Part shown: one piece after another, positions 28,815 to 38,460 of the stretch
Layout of the letters: each line of letters opens with the position of its first letter
How positions within the stretch are numbered: position 1 is the first letter of the stretch
Origin: Shewanella sp. MTB7
GTDB lineage: Bacteria > Pseudomonadota > Gammaproteobacteria > Enterobacterales > Shewanellaceae
Length of the DNA: 64,000 nt
Reading direction: 5' to 3'
Assembly: GCF_027571385.1 (NCBI RefSeq)
Contig: NZ_CP085636.1
Span: 1,612,001 to 1,676,000 of the forward strand
The notes under the pieces: model-generated
What the model was told of the DNA's origin: nothing
Databases searched by the model: none
What the model saw: the letters and a program-made list of their open reading frames with translations, nothing else
Position numbers and translations under genes: made by a program

Positions 28815-29552
28815 TTAAAAAGCGTAGCTTACAGTAGCAAGTACGGTTCCATCACTTTGCCATGGGCCATCTTTAATGATGTTATCATTGCTTAGATTGG
28901 TATCGAGCCAAGCGATTGATAGTCCTATGCCGCTGAATTCCGTTGACACTCCAATGGAGTAATCGAGATAGTCTTCCCCCCAGTCGCCTAACTCTGCATC
29001 ATTTACACCTTCGCCATAGCTGTAACCTACATGGGCATCTATGTTCCAGTTTTCGACGATCTCGTATGAATAGTTAAGCTCAGTGTAATGAAGAGTGAGA
29101 TCGTTGTTGCCATAATTATTGGTATACCATTGAGCTAAGTGAAAGTCGGCAAAGTATAAGCCGGCTGTTGCCTCTAAATATTTTGTGCTCTCATCTTGTC
29201 CCGGATAGGTGTAGTAGGTCAGTGTTACATCGTATTCAAACTCTTCATCTTCACCAAATGCGCCCCAGTAACCAGCATAAATATCAATTTCTACATTGGC
29301 GTCATAGCTGTCATCGTCAACGTTACTTCCCCAAGCGCCGAAGAAGAAGCCGCTTTCGGTGCTGTAATCTACCCCAGCCTGAACGGCTAAGTCACCGGCT
29401 GTTTGAGATATACCGCGGAAGCGATAGTCATTGGTAACGCTTACTTCGCCGGATACTTCGGCTGAGACGATAGGTGAGATTAGCGCTGTAGCTAGAACTA
29501 GGCCGGTAACTTGGGCAATCCGTTTTTTATTGAATTTTTTATACACGGTCAT
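28815..29552 (-). CDS. TorF-family putative porin (TIGR02001-type outer membrane protein)
   Basis: A 245-residue outer membrane beta-barrel. I start it at the ATG at 29550-29552, preceded by GGAGA, rather than at the longer in-frame option. The signal peptide ends about residue 31 (ISPIVSAEVSG). The mature N terminus has the family block VSVTNDYRFRGISQTAGDLA. The rest alternates polar and aromatic residues (GAWGSNVDDDSY, DVTLTYYTYPG, LSIAWLDTNLS) and ends VLATVSYAF with the C-terminal Phe needed for barrel assembly. It stands alone. The solute is unknown. Confidence 0.86.
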   Translation of the reverse strand: MTVYKKFNKKRIAQVTGLVLATALISPIVSAEVSGEVSVTNDYRFRGISQTAGDLAVQAGVDYSTESGFFFGAWGSNVDDDSYDANVEIDIYAGYWGAFGEDEEFEYDVTLTYYTYPGQDESTKYLEATAGLYFADFHLAQWYTNNYGNNDLTLHYTELNYSYEIVENWNIDAHVGYSYGEGVNDAELGDWGEDYLDYSIGVSTEFSGIGLSIAWLDTNLSNDNIIKDGPWQSDGTVLATVSYAF

Positions 29553-29740
29553 TTCTCCATTTACGTTATTGATATGAACCCCCAGTAACAGGGCTTCAAT
29601 GTTTACCAAACAACAGCGTCAATGCTGCGACCTCATGGTGTGTCATCCTAAATTAAACCGTTCAATCACGAACAATAGCGACACTCTCATCTCGCGCTGA
29701 ACAGCCCAATCTTGGATTATGAAACTTAAGTTTCAATTCG

Positions 29741-31231
29741 TTACTTCATCGTTGGCATCACAAATTCAGCTTTCGCGTCATTGGATTTAGGCCAGCGTGC
29801 GGTGATAGCCTTACGCTTAGTGTAAAAGCGAACTCCATCGGGTCCGTGCATATGCAGCGGGCCAAAGAGCGAGCGTTTCCAGCCACCAAAGCTATGAAAT
29901 GCCATTGGAACTGGAATAGGTACATTAACCCCGACCATGCCGACCTGCACGTGGTGACAGAAATGTCTCGCAGCCTCACCACTTTGAGTAAAGATTGCCG
30001 TGCCGTTACCGAACTCATGTTCATTAATTAAGGCTAATGCTTCGGCATAATCCTTTACTCGAACGATGGCGAGCACAGGGCCGAAGATCTCCTCTTTATA
30101 GATGGTCATCTCTGGCGTTACATTATCGAAAAGGCAACCGCCGAGGAAGTAACCCTGCTCGTGAACTGTCACACTAAGCTGGCGACCATCGGCCAATAAA
30201 CTGGCGCCTTCGGCGACACCCGTGTCGATATAACTTGTTACTTTGGCAAGATGTTGAGCCGAGATAAGCGGGCCCATATCCATCTCTGGTGTGACGCCGT
30301 TGCCGATGCGAAGTGCTTTAATTTGAGGCAGTAGTTTCTCGACGAGGGCATCGCCTGAATCGCCAACCGCCAGTACCACAGAGATGGCCATACAACGCTC
30401 CCCTGCAGAACCAAACGCCGCGCCCATCAGAGCACCAACGGCTTGATCTATATCGGCATCAGGCATCAGCAACATGTGATTTTTAGCACCGCCTAAGGCC
30501 TGGACACGCTTGCCATGTTTAGACGCTGTCTCATAGATATATTCAGCAATCGGTGTCGAACCAACAAAGCTCACTGCTTGAATATCTTTATGGCTTAGCA
30601 GGGTGTCGACGGCTTCTTTATCACCGTTGATCACATTAAAGACGCCATCGGGTAGCCCTGCTTCAGTGAGCAGTTCAGCCATGCGCATCACAGAGCTCGG
30701 ATCTTTCTCTGAGGGCTTCATGATAAAGGTGTTACCGGCCGCGATAGCGATCGGGAACATCCACATAGGTACCATTACTGGAAAGTTAAATGGGGCAATA
30801 CCTGCGACGACGCCAAGAGATTGATTGACACACCAAGCATCGACGCCGCCGCCTACCTGCTCTGTGTGTTCGCCTTTTAGCAGATGGGGAATACCGCAGG
30901 CAAACTCAACCACTTCTAATCCACGAATGATCTCACCCTTAGCATCATCGAGCACTTTACCGTGCTCTCGGGTAATGAGTTCGGCAAGCTCATCCATGTT
31001 CTGTTCGACTAAGGCTTTAAACTTAAACAATACACGTGAACGGTTAAGTGGAGAAACCTGTGACCAACTGCTGTGTGCTTTTTTTGCAAGCTCAATAGCA
31101 GCGGCGACTTCCGCAGCGCTGGCTAAAGATACACTGGCTCTTTGTTCACCGGTCGCAGGCTCGAAAACTTGGCCTAAACGCTTGCTGATATCGCTATGAG
31201 TGCCGTTAATGTAGTGGTTGATCTGTTGCAT
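29741..31231 (-). CDS. mmsA: CoA-acylating methylmalonate/malonate-semialdehyde dehydrogenase
   Basis: Oxidises malonate semialdehyde or methylmalonate semialdehyde to acetyl-CoA or propionyl-CoA. It is 496 residues with the aldehyde dehydrogenase fold. The nucleotide-binding region is FNFPVMVPMWMFPIAIAAGN, and the catalytic cysteine lies in GSAGERCMAISV. Where ordinary ALDHs carry a catalytic Glu, this protein reads ALGGAKNHM, the hallmark of the CoA-acylating MmsA group. It is downstream of, and codirectional with, an omega-aminotransferase; the 77-base gap contains a hairpin. The pair would convert beta-alanine (or a similar amino acid) to acetyl-CoA. AGGA precedes the ATG. Confidence 0.92.
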   Translation of the reverse strand: MQQINHYINGTHSDISKRLGQVFEPATGEQRASVSLASAAEVAAAIELAKKAHSSWSQVSPLNRSRVLFKFKALVEQNMDELAELITREHGKVLDDAKGEIIRGLEVVEFACGIPHLLKGEHTEQVGGGVDAWCVNQSLGVVAGIAPFNFPVMVPMWMFPIAIAAGNTFIMKPSEKDPSSVMRMAELLTEAGLPDGVFNVINGDKEAVDTLLSHKDIQAVSFVGSTPIAEYIYETASKHGKRVQALGGAKNHMLLMPDADIDQAVGALMGAAFGSAGERCMAISVVLAVGDSGDALVEKLLPQIKALRIGNGVTPEMDMGPLISAQHLAKVTSYIDTGVAEGASLLADGRQLSVTVHEQGYFLGGCLFDNVTPEMTIYKEEIFGPVLAIVRVKDYAEALALINEHEFGNGTAIFTQSGEAARHFCHHVQVGMVGVNVPIPVPMAFHSFGGWKRSLFGPLHMHGPDGVRFYTKRKAITARWPKSNDAKAEFVMPTMK

Positions 31232-31257
31232 AATCTAAATCCTATAATCATAATTAT

Positions 31258-31283
31258 CTCACCCCCAGCAAGGCGGGGGTGAG
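31258..31283 (-). promoter_or_regulatory. GC-rich hairpin between aminotransferase and mmsA
   Basis: CTCACCCCC, an 8-base loop, and GGGGGTGAG lie in the gap between the two leftward genes. No T run follows on the minus strand, so it looks like a processing or stabilising stem, or partial attenuation, rather than a full terminator. Confidence 0.6.
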
Positions 31284-31308
31284 CTTGGAACACTGGGTTT
31301 ATAGATCG

Positions 31309-32646
31309 TTAATCGACGGCTCTAATGGCATCGCTTAAGGTGTTTATGATTTGATCTATCTCTTGTTTATTGACAATAAGTGGCGGAGAGATAGCGATAA
31401 TATCTGCGGTGGCCCGCACTAAAGTTCCTTTATCGAAACAGGTTTCAAAAATATCAAATCCCCGTTTGCCGATACCTTTCTCGCTGGGTGAAAACTGGAT
31501 ACCGCCGACTAAGCCAATATTGCGTATGTCGATAACATTGGGCAGGCCTTTAAGGCTGTGAATTGCATCTTCAAAGTAGCTTTCGAGCTCTTTAGTTCGC
31601 TCAAATAGCTTCTCATTTTCATAGATGTTTAACGTTGCGATGGCTGCTGCGGCAGCAACGGGATGACCCGAATAGGTATAACCGTGAAACAGTTCTATGC
31701 CTTCAGGTCCCTGCATGCAGGCATCATAAATAGCATCATCAATAAGTACAGCACCCATAGGAATAGCACCGTTGTTTAATGCTTTTGCGGTGGTGATCAT
31801 ATCGGGAGTCACTCCCCAGCGTTGACTGGCAAAGGCATCGCCAACACGGCCAAATCCGGTGATCACTTCATCAAAAATGAGTAAAATGCCATGTTTTTTG
31901 GTTATCTCGCGTAAACGTTGTAGGTAACCCTTTGGTGGTAAAATAACCCCAGCCGAACCTGACATAGGCTCAACAATCACTGCGGCAATATTTTCGGCAC
32001 CATGAAGGGCCACATGCTGCTCAAGCACATCGGCTTTTTCTGCGCCAGTGTTAGGCATACCGCGAGTAAAGGCATTATTTTGCATATCTAAGGTGTGGGG
32101 GAGGTGATCGACACCGGGCAAGAGTTGCTGGCTGAAGGTTTTACGATTGCCGCCTATACCGCCGACAGAGATCCCGCCAAAACCGACACCATGATAACCA
32201 AGCTCACGTCCGATAAAGCGAGTACGCGTCGCCTCGCCATTTGCCCTATGGTAATTAATGGCGATCTTTAGCGCGCTGTCGACAGACTCTGAACCTGAGT
32301 TAGTAAAGAAGACCTTGTTTAACCCTTGTGGGCTAATGTTGGCTAAGCGTTCAGCAAGTTCGAAAGCGAGTGGGTGGCCCATTTGAAATGAGGGAGCATA
32401 ATCCATCTGGTTTATTTGACGGCTAACAGCTTCGGAGATCTCTTTACGCCCATGTCCCGCATTACAGCACCAAAGCCCAGCAGTTCCGTCGAGGATGGCA
32501 CGACCTGATGTGTCTTTGTAATACATACCTTTAGCTTCTGCGAGCATTCTTGGTTTCGCTTTGAACTGCCTATTGGCAGTAAAAGGCATCCAATAGTTTT
32601 CAAGAGTCTGAGTGTCGTTATGCTTATATGTTGGAATGTCTGTCAT
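31309..32646 (-). CDS. Class III omega-aminotransferase (beta-alanine:pyruvate type)
   Basis: PLP enzyme of 445 residues transferring an amino group from an omega-amino acid to pyruvate or a keto acid. Fold-type I landmarks: GTAGLWCCNAGHGRKEI near residue 55, FFTNSGSESVDSALKIA (about 115-131), the Asp that contacts the PLP ring in LLIFDEVITGFGRVG, and the Schiff-base lysine in TTAKALNNGAIPMGAV (about 283). The YTYSGHPVAAAAA block is typical of beta-alanine:pyruvate transaminases. Expressed with mmsA, it fits beta-alanine to malonate semialdehyde. The divergent neighbour is a PuuC-like aldehyde dehydrogenase, so polyamine-derived substrates are plausible. Confidence 0.9.
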   Translation of the reverse strand: MTDIPTYKHNDTQTLENYWMPFTANRQFKAKPRMLAEAKGMYYKDTSGRAILDGTAGLWCCNAGHGRKEISEAVSRQINQMDYAPSFQMGHPLAFELAERLANISPQGLNKVFFTNSGSESVDSALKIAINYHRANGEATRTRFIGRELGYHGVGFGGISVGGIGGNRKTFSQQLLPGVDHLPHTLDMQNNAFTRGMPNTGAEKADVLEQHVALHGAENIAAVIVEPMSGSAGVILPPKGYLQRLREITKKHGILLIFDEVITGFGRVGDAFASQRWGVTPDMITTAKALNNGAIPMGAVLIDDAIYDACMQGPEGIELFHGYTYSGHPVAAAAAIATLNIYENEKLFERTKELESYFEDAIHSLKGLPNVIDIRNIGLVGGIQFSPSEKGIGKRGFDIFETCFDKGTLVRATADIIAISPPLIVNKQEIDQIINTLSDAIRAVD

Positions 32647-32910
32647 ATCATCTACCCTGATCCAGTTTATTCGTTGTTATAATGAGCGATTGATATTTGC
32701 TACTCTATGTTAGATATAATGAACATGAAAGCTTTTTGTAGAAAAAAACGTACTAAATTGAACGATTTTGTAAAATATATTGAAACTTGTATTGAAAACG
32801 AGCCTGTATACAGCGTAATCTTGAAGCTTATTTACTCGCGCCTATCGCATTTACCATGAGTTCAATGCCCTAGGCTGAGATCCAGTTAATCACCCGTTTA
32901 AGAGGTCATC

Positions 32911-34422
32911 ATGAGTACACCGACAAATCGCGAACAATGGCAAAGCTTAGCCGACACGTTAATTACCCAAGGTGAGATAAAGGCTGATGCATTTATTGAA
33001 GGGGAGTATCAAGCTTCTTTATCAGGTGAGAGATTTGATTGTGTAAGCCCAATTGATGGTCGCGTACTTTGCCAAGTGGCTAGCTGCGATCTTGAAGATG
33101 CGAACATTGCTGTAAAGAGTGCGCGCACAGCATTCGATTCAGGTGTTTGGTCTGAATTGGCTCCCGTTAAGCGCAAACGGATAATGATACGCTTTGCTGA
33201 ATTACTTGAAGCTAATCGGGATGAGCTTGCACTGCTTGAAACCTTAGATATGGGTAAGCCTATACGATATTCAGGCGCAGTTGATGTGATGGGAGCGGCT
33301 CGTGCTATTCGTTGGTCAGGTGAAGCAATCGATAAGATTTACGATGAAATTGCGCCAACAGCACATAATGAAATTGGCATGATCACTCGTGAACCCGTCG
33401 GAGTCGTCGCTGCGATTGTGCCTTGGAACTTTCCAATTTTGATGGCTTGCTGGAAATTGGGTCCCGCCTTGGCGACGGGGAATAGTGTCATCTTAAAGCC
33501 TTCAGAAAAGTCTCCGTTAACGGCTATCCGTATGGCACAAATTGCCATCGAAGCTGGCATTCCAAAAGGCGTCTTGAATGTATTACCCGGTTTTGGTCAC
33601 ACTGTGGGTAAAGCGCTGGCACTGCATATGGATGTCGATACCTTGGTGTTTACTGGCTCGACTAAGATAGCTAAGCAGTTAATGATCTATGCTGGTGAAT
33701 CGAACATGAAGCGTGTGTGGTTAGAAGCGGGTGGTAAGAGCCCTAACATCGTCTTTAATGATGCGCCGGATCTTCAAAAAGCGGCTGAAGCTGCTGCTGC
33801 TGCTATCGCTTTCAACCAAGGTGAGGTCTGCACTGCAGGTTCTCGTCTGTTAGTTGAGGCCGGTGTGAAGGATGAACTGCTTGGACTTATCGCCAAAGAG
33901 ATGCAAGCCTGGAAGCCCGGTCACCCGCTCGATCCTGCCACAACATGTGGCGCAGTGGTTGATAAGCAGCAGTTGGACAATGTGCTTAAATATATCCGAG
34001 TTGGGCTCGCTGAAGGTGCTGAGCTGGTGCACGGTGGTAATCAAGTACTGGCAGAAAGTGGCGGCGTGTATGTCGAGCCGACGATTTTTTCAAATGTTGA
34101 GAATAAGATGACTATCGCCAAAGAGGAGATCTTTGGTCCTGTGCTCTCGGTGATCACGTTCGATGGTATGGATGAAGCGATCAGCATTGGTAACGACAGC
34201 ATCTATGGTTTGGCGGCAGGTGTATGGACCTCAAATATCAGCAAAGCTCACAAGACTGCGAAAGCGTTGCGGAGCGGGATGGTATGGATTAATCATTATG
34301 ATGGCGGCGATATGACAGCGCCTTTCGGTGGTTATAAGCAATCGGGCAACGGCCGTGATAAATCACTGCATGCGTTCGATAAGTACACAGAAATTAAAGC
34401 AACTTGGATAGCATTGGATTAG
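32911..34422 (+). CDS. PuuC-like NAD(P)-dependent aldehyde dehydrogenase
   Basis: Oxidises an aldehyde to its acid, 503 residues. Typical ALDH features: VPWNFPILMACWKLGPALAT, FTGSTKIAKQL, the catalytic Glu in LEAGGKSPN (about 270) and the catalytic Cys in NQGEVCTAGSRL (about 304), ending FGGYKQSGNGRDKSLHA. As I remember it, the text follows E. coli PuuC (gamma-glutamyl-gamma-aminobutyraldehyde dehydrogenase) closely over its whole length, including WNDGDMT-like HYDGGDMT. It is divergent from the omega-aminotransferase and mmsA pair. Together they suggest aminoaldehydes from polyamines (for example 3-aminopropanal) being oxidised to beta-alanine. The exact substrate is inference. Confidence 0.9.
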   Translation: MSTPTNREQWQSLADTLITQGEIKADAFIEGEYQASLSGERFDCVSPIDGRVLCQVASCDLEDANIAVKSARTAFDSGVWSELAPVKRKRIMIRFAELLEANRDELALLETLDMGKPIRYSGAVDVMGAARAIRWSGEAIDKIYDEIAPTAHNEIGMITREPVGVVAAIVPWNFPILMACWKLGPALATGNSVILKPSEKSPLTAIRMAQIAIEAGIPKGVLNVLPGFGHTVGKALALHMDVDTLVFTGSTKIAKQLMIYAGESNMKRVWLEAGGKSPNIVFNDAPDLQKAAEAAAAAIAFNQGEVCTAGSRLLVEAGVKDELLGLIAKEMQAWKPGHPLDPATTCGAVVDKQQLDNVLKYIRVGLAEGAELVHGGNQVLAESGGVYVEPTIFSNVENKMTIAKEEIFGPVLSVITFDGMDEAISIGNDSIYGLAAGVWTSNISKAHKTAKALRSGMVWINHYDGGDMTAPFGGYKQSGNGRDKSLHAFDKYTEIKATWIALD

Positions 34423-34485
34423 AGGTAAAGTTTCTAAGGACCTAGGATCTACTGTAATTTCAGCTATTAGGTGTACCCATATGTA

Positions 34486-34519
34486 AAAAAGCCCCGTCGC
34501 ATTAGCGTTGGGGCTTTTT
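34486..34519. terminator. Bidirectional terminator between aldehyde dehydrogenase and symporter genes
   Basis: AAAAAGCCCC (34486-34495) pairs with GGGGCTTTTT (34510-34519), with additional GC pairing in the loop region. The flanking genes converge here. Confidence 0.88.
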
Positions 34520-34539
34520 GATATCAGGTGTCTTGTCTA

Positions 34540-35766
34540 TTACTTATGTTCTGGATTGAACTTGTCCATTACCACGGCACAAACAGCATCGCCTGTAATG
34601 TTCAATGACGTTCTGATCATATCGAAAATTCTGTCTAGCGCGAATAACAGTGGTAAGCCATCGATAGGAATGCCTGCAGCAAGTAACACGGCAATCACTA
34701 AGAAAGAGGGGCCTGGGACACCAGCTTGGCCGATGGCACCTAAAGTGGAAGTGAAGATGATGGCGACATAAGCGGTCATCGTTAGGTCTACTTGGAACAT
34801 TTGGGCGAAAAACATGGCCACTAGACCGTAGTATATTGCATTACCTGTCATGTTAATGGTTGCGCCAAGTGGCAGTACAAAGGCTGACGTCGCTTTTGAA
34901 ACATTCAACTCCTGCTCACAGGTTTCCATGGTGATAGGCAGTGTAGCCATCGATGAAGCTGTAGACATGGCCATGGCCTGAGGTTTTTTCATGGCTGAGA
35001 TAAATTTGAGCACAGGCACGTTCGATAAAAACTTCACTACGAGTGGAAAGAAGATAAAGGCATAGATAAGAATCGATGCAACAAATACGATGAACAGTTT
35101 GATAACGACTTCAAGCGCCTGAAAACCAAATGTACCAACAGATTCAGCCATCAGACCAAACACACCAATAGGAGCAATGATCATCACCTTGTTTATCATC
35201 CAGATGAAAGCTTCTACAATCGCGTTTAGCGCTTGAATAATGGGCTTGGCACCGTCACCTTTGACCTTAGTCAGTGCGTTACCTAGGAAGATACAGAAGA
35301 CTAAAATCTGCAGAATATTACCAGAGGTCAATGACTCGAACACATTGGTCGGAATCATGCCAATGAAGGTATCCATAGCACTAGGTAGTGCGCCTTGTTC
35401 TGCCGTGACTTGAGGAAGCGCTGCGCTATGACTACTAAAATCAACGCCTGCACCTGGTTTGAAAATATTGCCCATAATCAGGGCTAACGTGACAGCTAAA
35501 GCTGAGGTGGCGATAAAGAAACCAAACGTCCCGATGCCAATTTTTCCTGCTGATGGGCTGTTGCCTAAGCTTGCAGCACCAGCAATTATTGATACGGCAA
35601 CTAAGGGGATCACTAACATCTTAATCAGATGGATAAATAGGGTACCTAAGGGAGCAAATATGGCAGCACCTTCTCCCATTATTAGCCCGACTAGGCCGCC
35701 AATGATCATGGCTATAATCACTTGTATGCCGATATTGCCCATTAACTTTTTGACTTGTATTCCCAC
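34540..35766 (-). CDS. Dicarboxylate/amino acid:cation symporter (DAACS family)
   Basis: A 408-residue sodium- or proton-coupled carrier for glutamate, aspartate or C4-dicarboxylates. Multiple hydrophobic helices are followed by the family hallmarks: the serine-rich re-entrant loop STASSMATLPIT (HP1), the NMTG-containing helix GATINMTGNAIYYGL, the second re-entrant loop QAGVPGPSFLVIAVLLAAGI, and the substrate-binding DRIFDMIRTSLNITGDAV with Asp and Asn in the conserved places. Length and motif order match GltP/GltT. The position between catabolic genes suggests amino-acid uptake. The choice between glutamate and dicarboxylate cannot be made here. Confidence 0.9.
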   Translation of the reverse strand: MGIQVKKLMGNIGIQVIIAMIIGGLVGLIMGEGAAIFAPLGTLFIHLIKMLVIPLVAVSIIAGAASLGNSPSAGKIGIGTFGFFIATSALAVTLALIMGNIFKPGAGVDFSSHSAALPQVTAEQGALPSAMDTFIGMIPTNVFESLTSGNILQILVFCIFLGNALTKVKGDGAKPIIQALNAIVEAFIWMINKVMIIAPIGVFGLMAESVGTFGFQALEVVIKLFIVFVASILIYAFIFFPLVVKFLSNVPVLKFISAMKKPQAMAMSTASSMATLPITMETCEQELNVSKATSAFVLPLGATINMTGNAIYYGLVAMFFAQMFQVDLTMTAYVAIIFTSTLGAIGQAGVPGPSFLVIAVLLAAGIPIDGLPLLFALDRIFDMIRTSLNITGDAVCAVVMDKFNPEHK

Positions 35767-36148
35767 GCTTACCTCGATACTGCAGTGCTAGCAATTTGAT
35801 ATTAACGGTAAATTAGCATAACTCACCTCTTCGCTCTGTGAAACAGCACAAACTTAATGATTAAATCGATGTTTATCTATTAAAATTACGGTTATGTTGT
35901 GAAATGTTTTGATAATGACATCTAAACTGATAAATCATTAATTAAATGACCTGTATACTAACGGAGATCCACTTATCGTTAATTGTGTTGAATAATTAAA
36001 CAGTAGTGTTTGTCTATATTTGGCTGAAATCGCTTTTTCTTAGACCAAAGGCCGAATTATCAACCTGTGGTCTATTACTTTTGTGCTGCAGGAAAGTGGA
36101 TTATTGATATGAGATCAAAGTGTCGAGTACCCGTCAGCTTATTTTTAT
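35767..36148. other. Intergenic region, 382 bases
   Basis: AT-rich upstream region of the symporter gene plus the tail beyond the nucleoside hydrolase stop. I see no clear hairpin terminator, RNA element or coding frame. Confidence 0.5.
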
Positions 36149-37087
36149 TTAGTGGGAATAGCTTTCAAGGCATTCGACCAAGAGATCAATAAATCTCTCT
36201 CTATCGATATCAAAAAGTACACTGGCGTTGGTTTGATTACCTGTGAGTCCATAACGGTCAACGACGGTCATGCCTTGAGTGTGTTCACCTTTGGTCTCTA
36301 TGCCAACCCAGCATTCATGGGCAGTGAATAGTTCAGGCTTGAGTAACCAAGCGATGGTACAAGGGTCATGCAGTGGTGCCCCTGTGAATCCCCACTTAGG
36401 ATCCCTGTGATAGATAATGAAGAAATCGAGAAGATCGGCGACACATTGGGCTATCGGATTATCTATGGTTCGGATCCGAGCAATATCTTCATCCATAACC
36501 TGCGCCTGATGAGTCACATCCAGACCGCACATGGTGATAGGGATACCTGCTTTAAACACGATATCGGCAGCTTCAGGGTCAACGAAAATATTAAACTCAG
36601 CTACTGGTGTCCAGTTGCCTATGCCTGCTGCGCCGCCCATTAACACGATACGTTCAATCTTGCGGTGTAGCTCTGGATGGCTAGCCAGTAGTAACGCTAT
36701 ATTTGTCAGAGGGCCAGTAGGCACAAGCGTCACTGGTGTGTCACTCTCTCTAAGCTTTAACACCATTAACTCAACGGCTGTCATATTAAGCGGCGCAAAT
36801 CCAGGGTCGGGCAGTACCGGACCATCCAGGCCCGTTTCGCCATGGACATTGTCGGCAATAATGAGCTCTCTGGCTAAGGGTGTTAGTGCTCCGCCTGCAA
36901 CAGGAATATCACTGCGGCCTAAAAGTGTGAGTATTCTTAGGGCGTTATTGAGCGTCTTATCTGGGGTTTGATTTCCGGCGCTGGTGGTTACGGCAAGTGG
37001 TGTAAATGCGTCACCGCTAAGGGCTAGAATAAGGGCAATCGCGTCATCATGGCCAGGGTCACAATCAAGAATAATCGGGCGTGTCAT
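36149..37087 (-). CDS. rihA: Ribonucleoside hydrolase (RihA-like)
   Basis: Hydrolyses the N-glycosidic bond of ribonucleosides to give base and ribose, 312 residues. The calcium-binding DCDPGHDDA motif (Asp8, Asp10, Asp14, Asp15) opens the protein. Other IUNH hallmarks follow: [35 protein letters not shown] and [11 protein letters not shown] with the last metal-binding Asp. Length and text match RihA/RihB pyrimidine-preferring enzymes; the His at the purine-selective site cannot be assigned confidently. It is divergent from add, with the adenine riboswitch lying in the shared intergenic space but oriented towards add. It fits nucleoside salvage together with Add. Confidence 0.86.
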   Translation of the reverse strand: MTRPIILDCDPGHDDAIALILALSGDAFTPLAVTTSAGNQTPDKTLNNALRILTLLGRSDIPVAGGALTPLARELIIADNVHGETGLDGPVLPDPGFAPLNMTAVELMVLKLRESDTPVTLVPTGPLTNIALLLASHPELHRKIERIVLMGGAAGIGNWTPVAEFNIFVDPEAADIVFKAGIPITMCGLDVTHQAQVMDEDIARIRTIDNPIAQCVADLLDFFIIYHRDPKWGFTGAPLHDPCTIAWLLKPELFTAHECWVGIETKGEHTQGMTVVDRYGLTGNQTNASVLFDIDRERFIDLLVECLESYSH

Positions 37088-37464
37088 TTTCAGGTTCCAT
37101 CAATGGGTAGAGGTGCAGACTAGCATTAAAATTTATAGGACCTAGCATGGCTTTTAACGTTAATGTGAATCAACGCAGTAAGTTACTAACTTGTATATGG
37201 ATTGCAGAAAGCGGGGTGAAATGTTAGTCTTTGCTAATAACTAAGCAGCGCTATTGAGATGCAGTTTTTAGGATTTTAAACTCGCCATTTTTAACTTGCT
37301 TAGGTTTCAAACTTAGCTTCGTATAATCCCAATGATATGGTTTGGGAGTTTCTACCAAGAGCCTTAAATTCTTGATTATGAAGTCTGTACTTTACATACC
37401 CTTGAATATGATTAGCTCTTTATGGTCTTTTCATATCGGTACTATCCAATAAAGGTAGAGACTC
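37088..37464. other. Divergent intergenic region holding the adenine riboswitch
   Basis: This 377-base space carries the rihA promoter region on the left and the add leader, with its riboswitch at 37316-37384, on the right. No other element is recognised. Confidence 0.6.
37316..37384 (+). promoter_or_regulatory. Adenine riboswitch (purine class) in the add leader
   Basis: All parts of the purine aptamer are visible: P1 CTTCGTA (37317-37323) with TATGAAG (37377-37383), J1/2 TAATCCC, P2/L2 with TGATATGG, TTGGGAGTTTCTACC, and P3/L3 CAAGAGCCTTAAATTCTTG. The L2/L3 loops have the conserved kissing-loop sequences. The specificity base in J3/1 (GATTATG) is T at 37376, which selects adenine rather than guanine. 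The text is very close to the Vibrio vulnificus add adenine switch as I remember it. The aptamer lies about 80 bases upstream of the add ATG, so translational control by adenine is likely. Confidence 0.95.
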
Positions 37465-38460
37465 ATGAATTATCAAGCCTTACCCAAGATCGATCTGCAT
37501 TGCCACTTAGATGGCAGTGTTCGCCCACAAACAATAATCGAACTTGCGAACCAGCAAAATATTACTCTCCCAAGTCAGGATATTAATGAGATAAACGCAT
37601 TAATGATTGCCCCTGAAACCTGTCAAAATCTTGAAGAGTACTTGATGCGCTTCGATCTGCCACTGAGTGTGATGCAAACTGAAGCGGGCATTGAGCGTAT
37701 CTCTTTTGAGCTGTTTGAAGATGCAGCCAAGGAGAATGTGAAATACTTTGAGGTACGTTTTGGTCCTCAACTTCACCAACTGCAAGGCTTAAGCTTCGAT
37801 CAGATCATTGGCAGCGCAGTGAAAGGGATGCAGCGTGCAGAAGCCATGTACGATATTAGGGGCAACTACATCCTCTCTATTCTTAGAACCATGGATAAAG
37901 GCAATATCAATCAGGTTATTGATGCTGGTGCGGCTTATCTGAACAATGGTGTTGTGGCATTTGACTTAGCGGGCGCAGAGCTTCCAGGTTTCTGCCATGA
38001 ATTTATCCCTTATGCGAAATACGCTATCGAAAAAGGCTATCGCATTACCATTCATGCGGGTGAGCAAGGCGTCGGTCAAAACGTATTTGATGCAGTGTCT
38101 TTACTCGGCGCCGAGCGTATTGGTCATGGTATTCACATTAAGGGACATCAAGAAGCCTATAATTTAGTCAAAGAGAGAGCAGTAGCACTTGAAACCTGTC
38201 CAAGCAGTAACATTCAGACTAAAGCTGTTGATACCTTAAGTCACCATCCGATTAAAGACTTCTATAAAGATGGCGTGTTTATCACCATCAATACTGATAA
38301 TCGCACAGTTTCTAATACGACGATGACAGAGGAAGTCCGTAAAGTGATGGAGGAGTTTAACTTGACTCGTGAAGACTACTTTGCCATTTACAAGGTGAGT
38401 GTTGAACAGTCATTTGCTTCAGACGCAGTTAAACAAGACTTGCTTAAGTTTGTAGAGTAA
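37465..38460 (+). CDS. add: Adenosine deaminase
   Basis: Deaminates adenosine (and deoxyadenosine) to inosine, 331 residues, cytoplasmic, zinc-dependent. Metal and catalytic residues can be read: [11 protein letters not shown] (HxH, residues 12-14), [10 protein letters not shown] (His about 196 and Glu about 199), [18 protein letters not shown], and the metal Asp in INTDNRTVS (about 274). AAAGGTAGAG precedes the ATG. An adenine riboswitch sits in the leader, so adenine availability controls an enzyme one step from adenine metabolism. With the adjacent nucleoside hydrolase it forms a purine/nucleoside salvage locus. Confidence 0.95.
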   Translation: MNYQALPKIDLHCHLDGSVRPQTIIELANQQNITLPSQDINEINALMIAPETCQNLEEYLMRFDLPLSVMQTEAGIERISFELFEDAAKENVKYFEVRFGPQLHQLQGLSFDQIIGSAVKGMQRAEAMYDIRGNYILSILRTMDKGNINQVIDAGAAYLNNGVVAFDLAGAELPGFCHEFIPYAKYAIEKGYRITIHAGEQGVGQNVFDAVSLLGAERIGHGIHIKGHQEAYNLVKERAVALETCPSSNIQTKAVDTLSHHPIKDFYKDGVFITINTDNRTVSNTTMTEEVRKVMEEFNLTREDYFAIYKVSVEQSFASDAVKQDLLKFVE

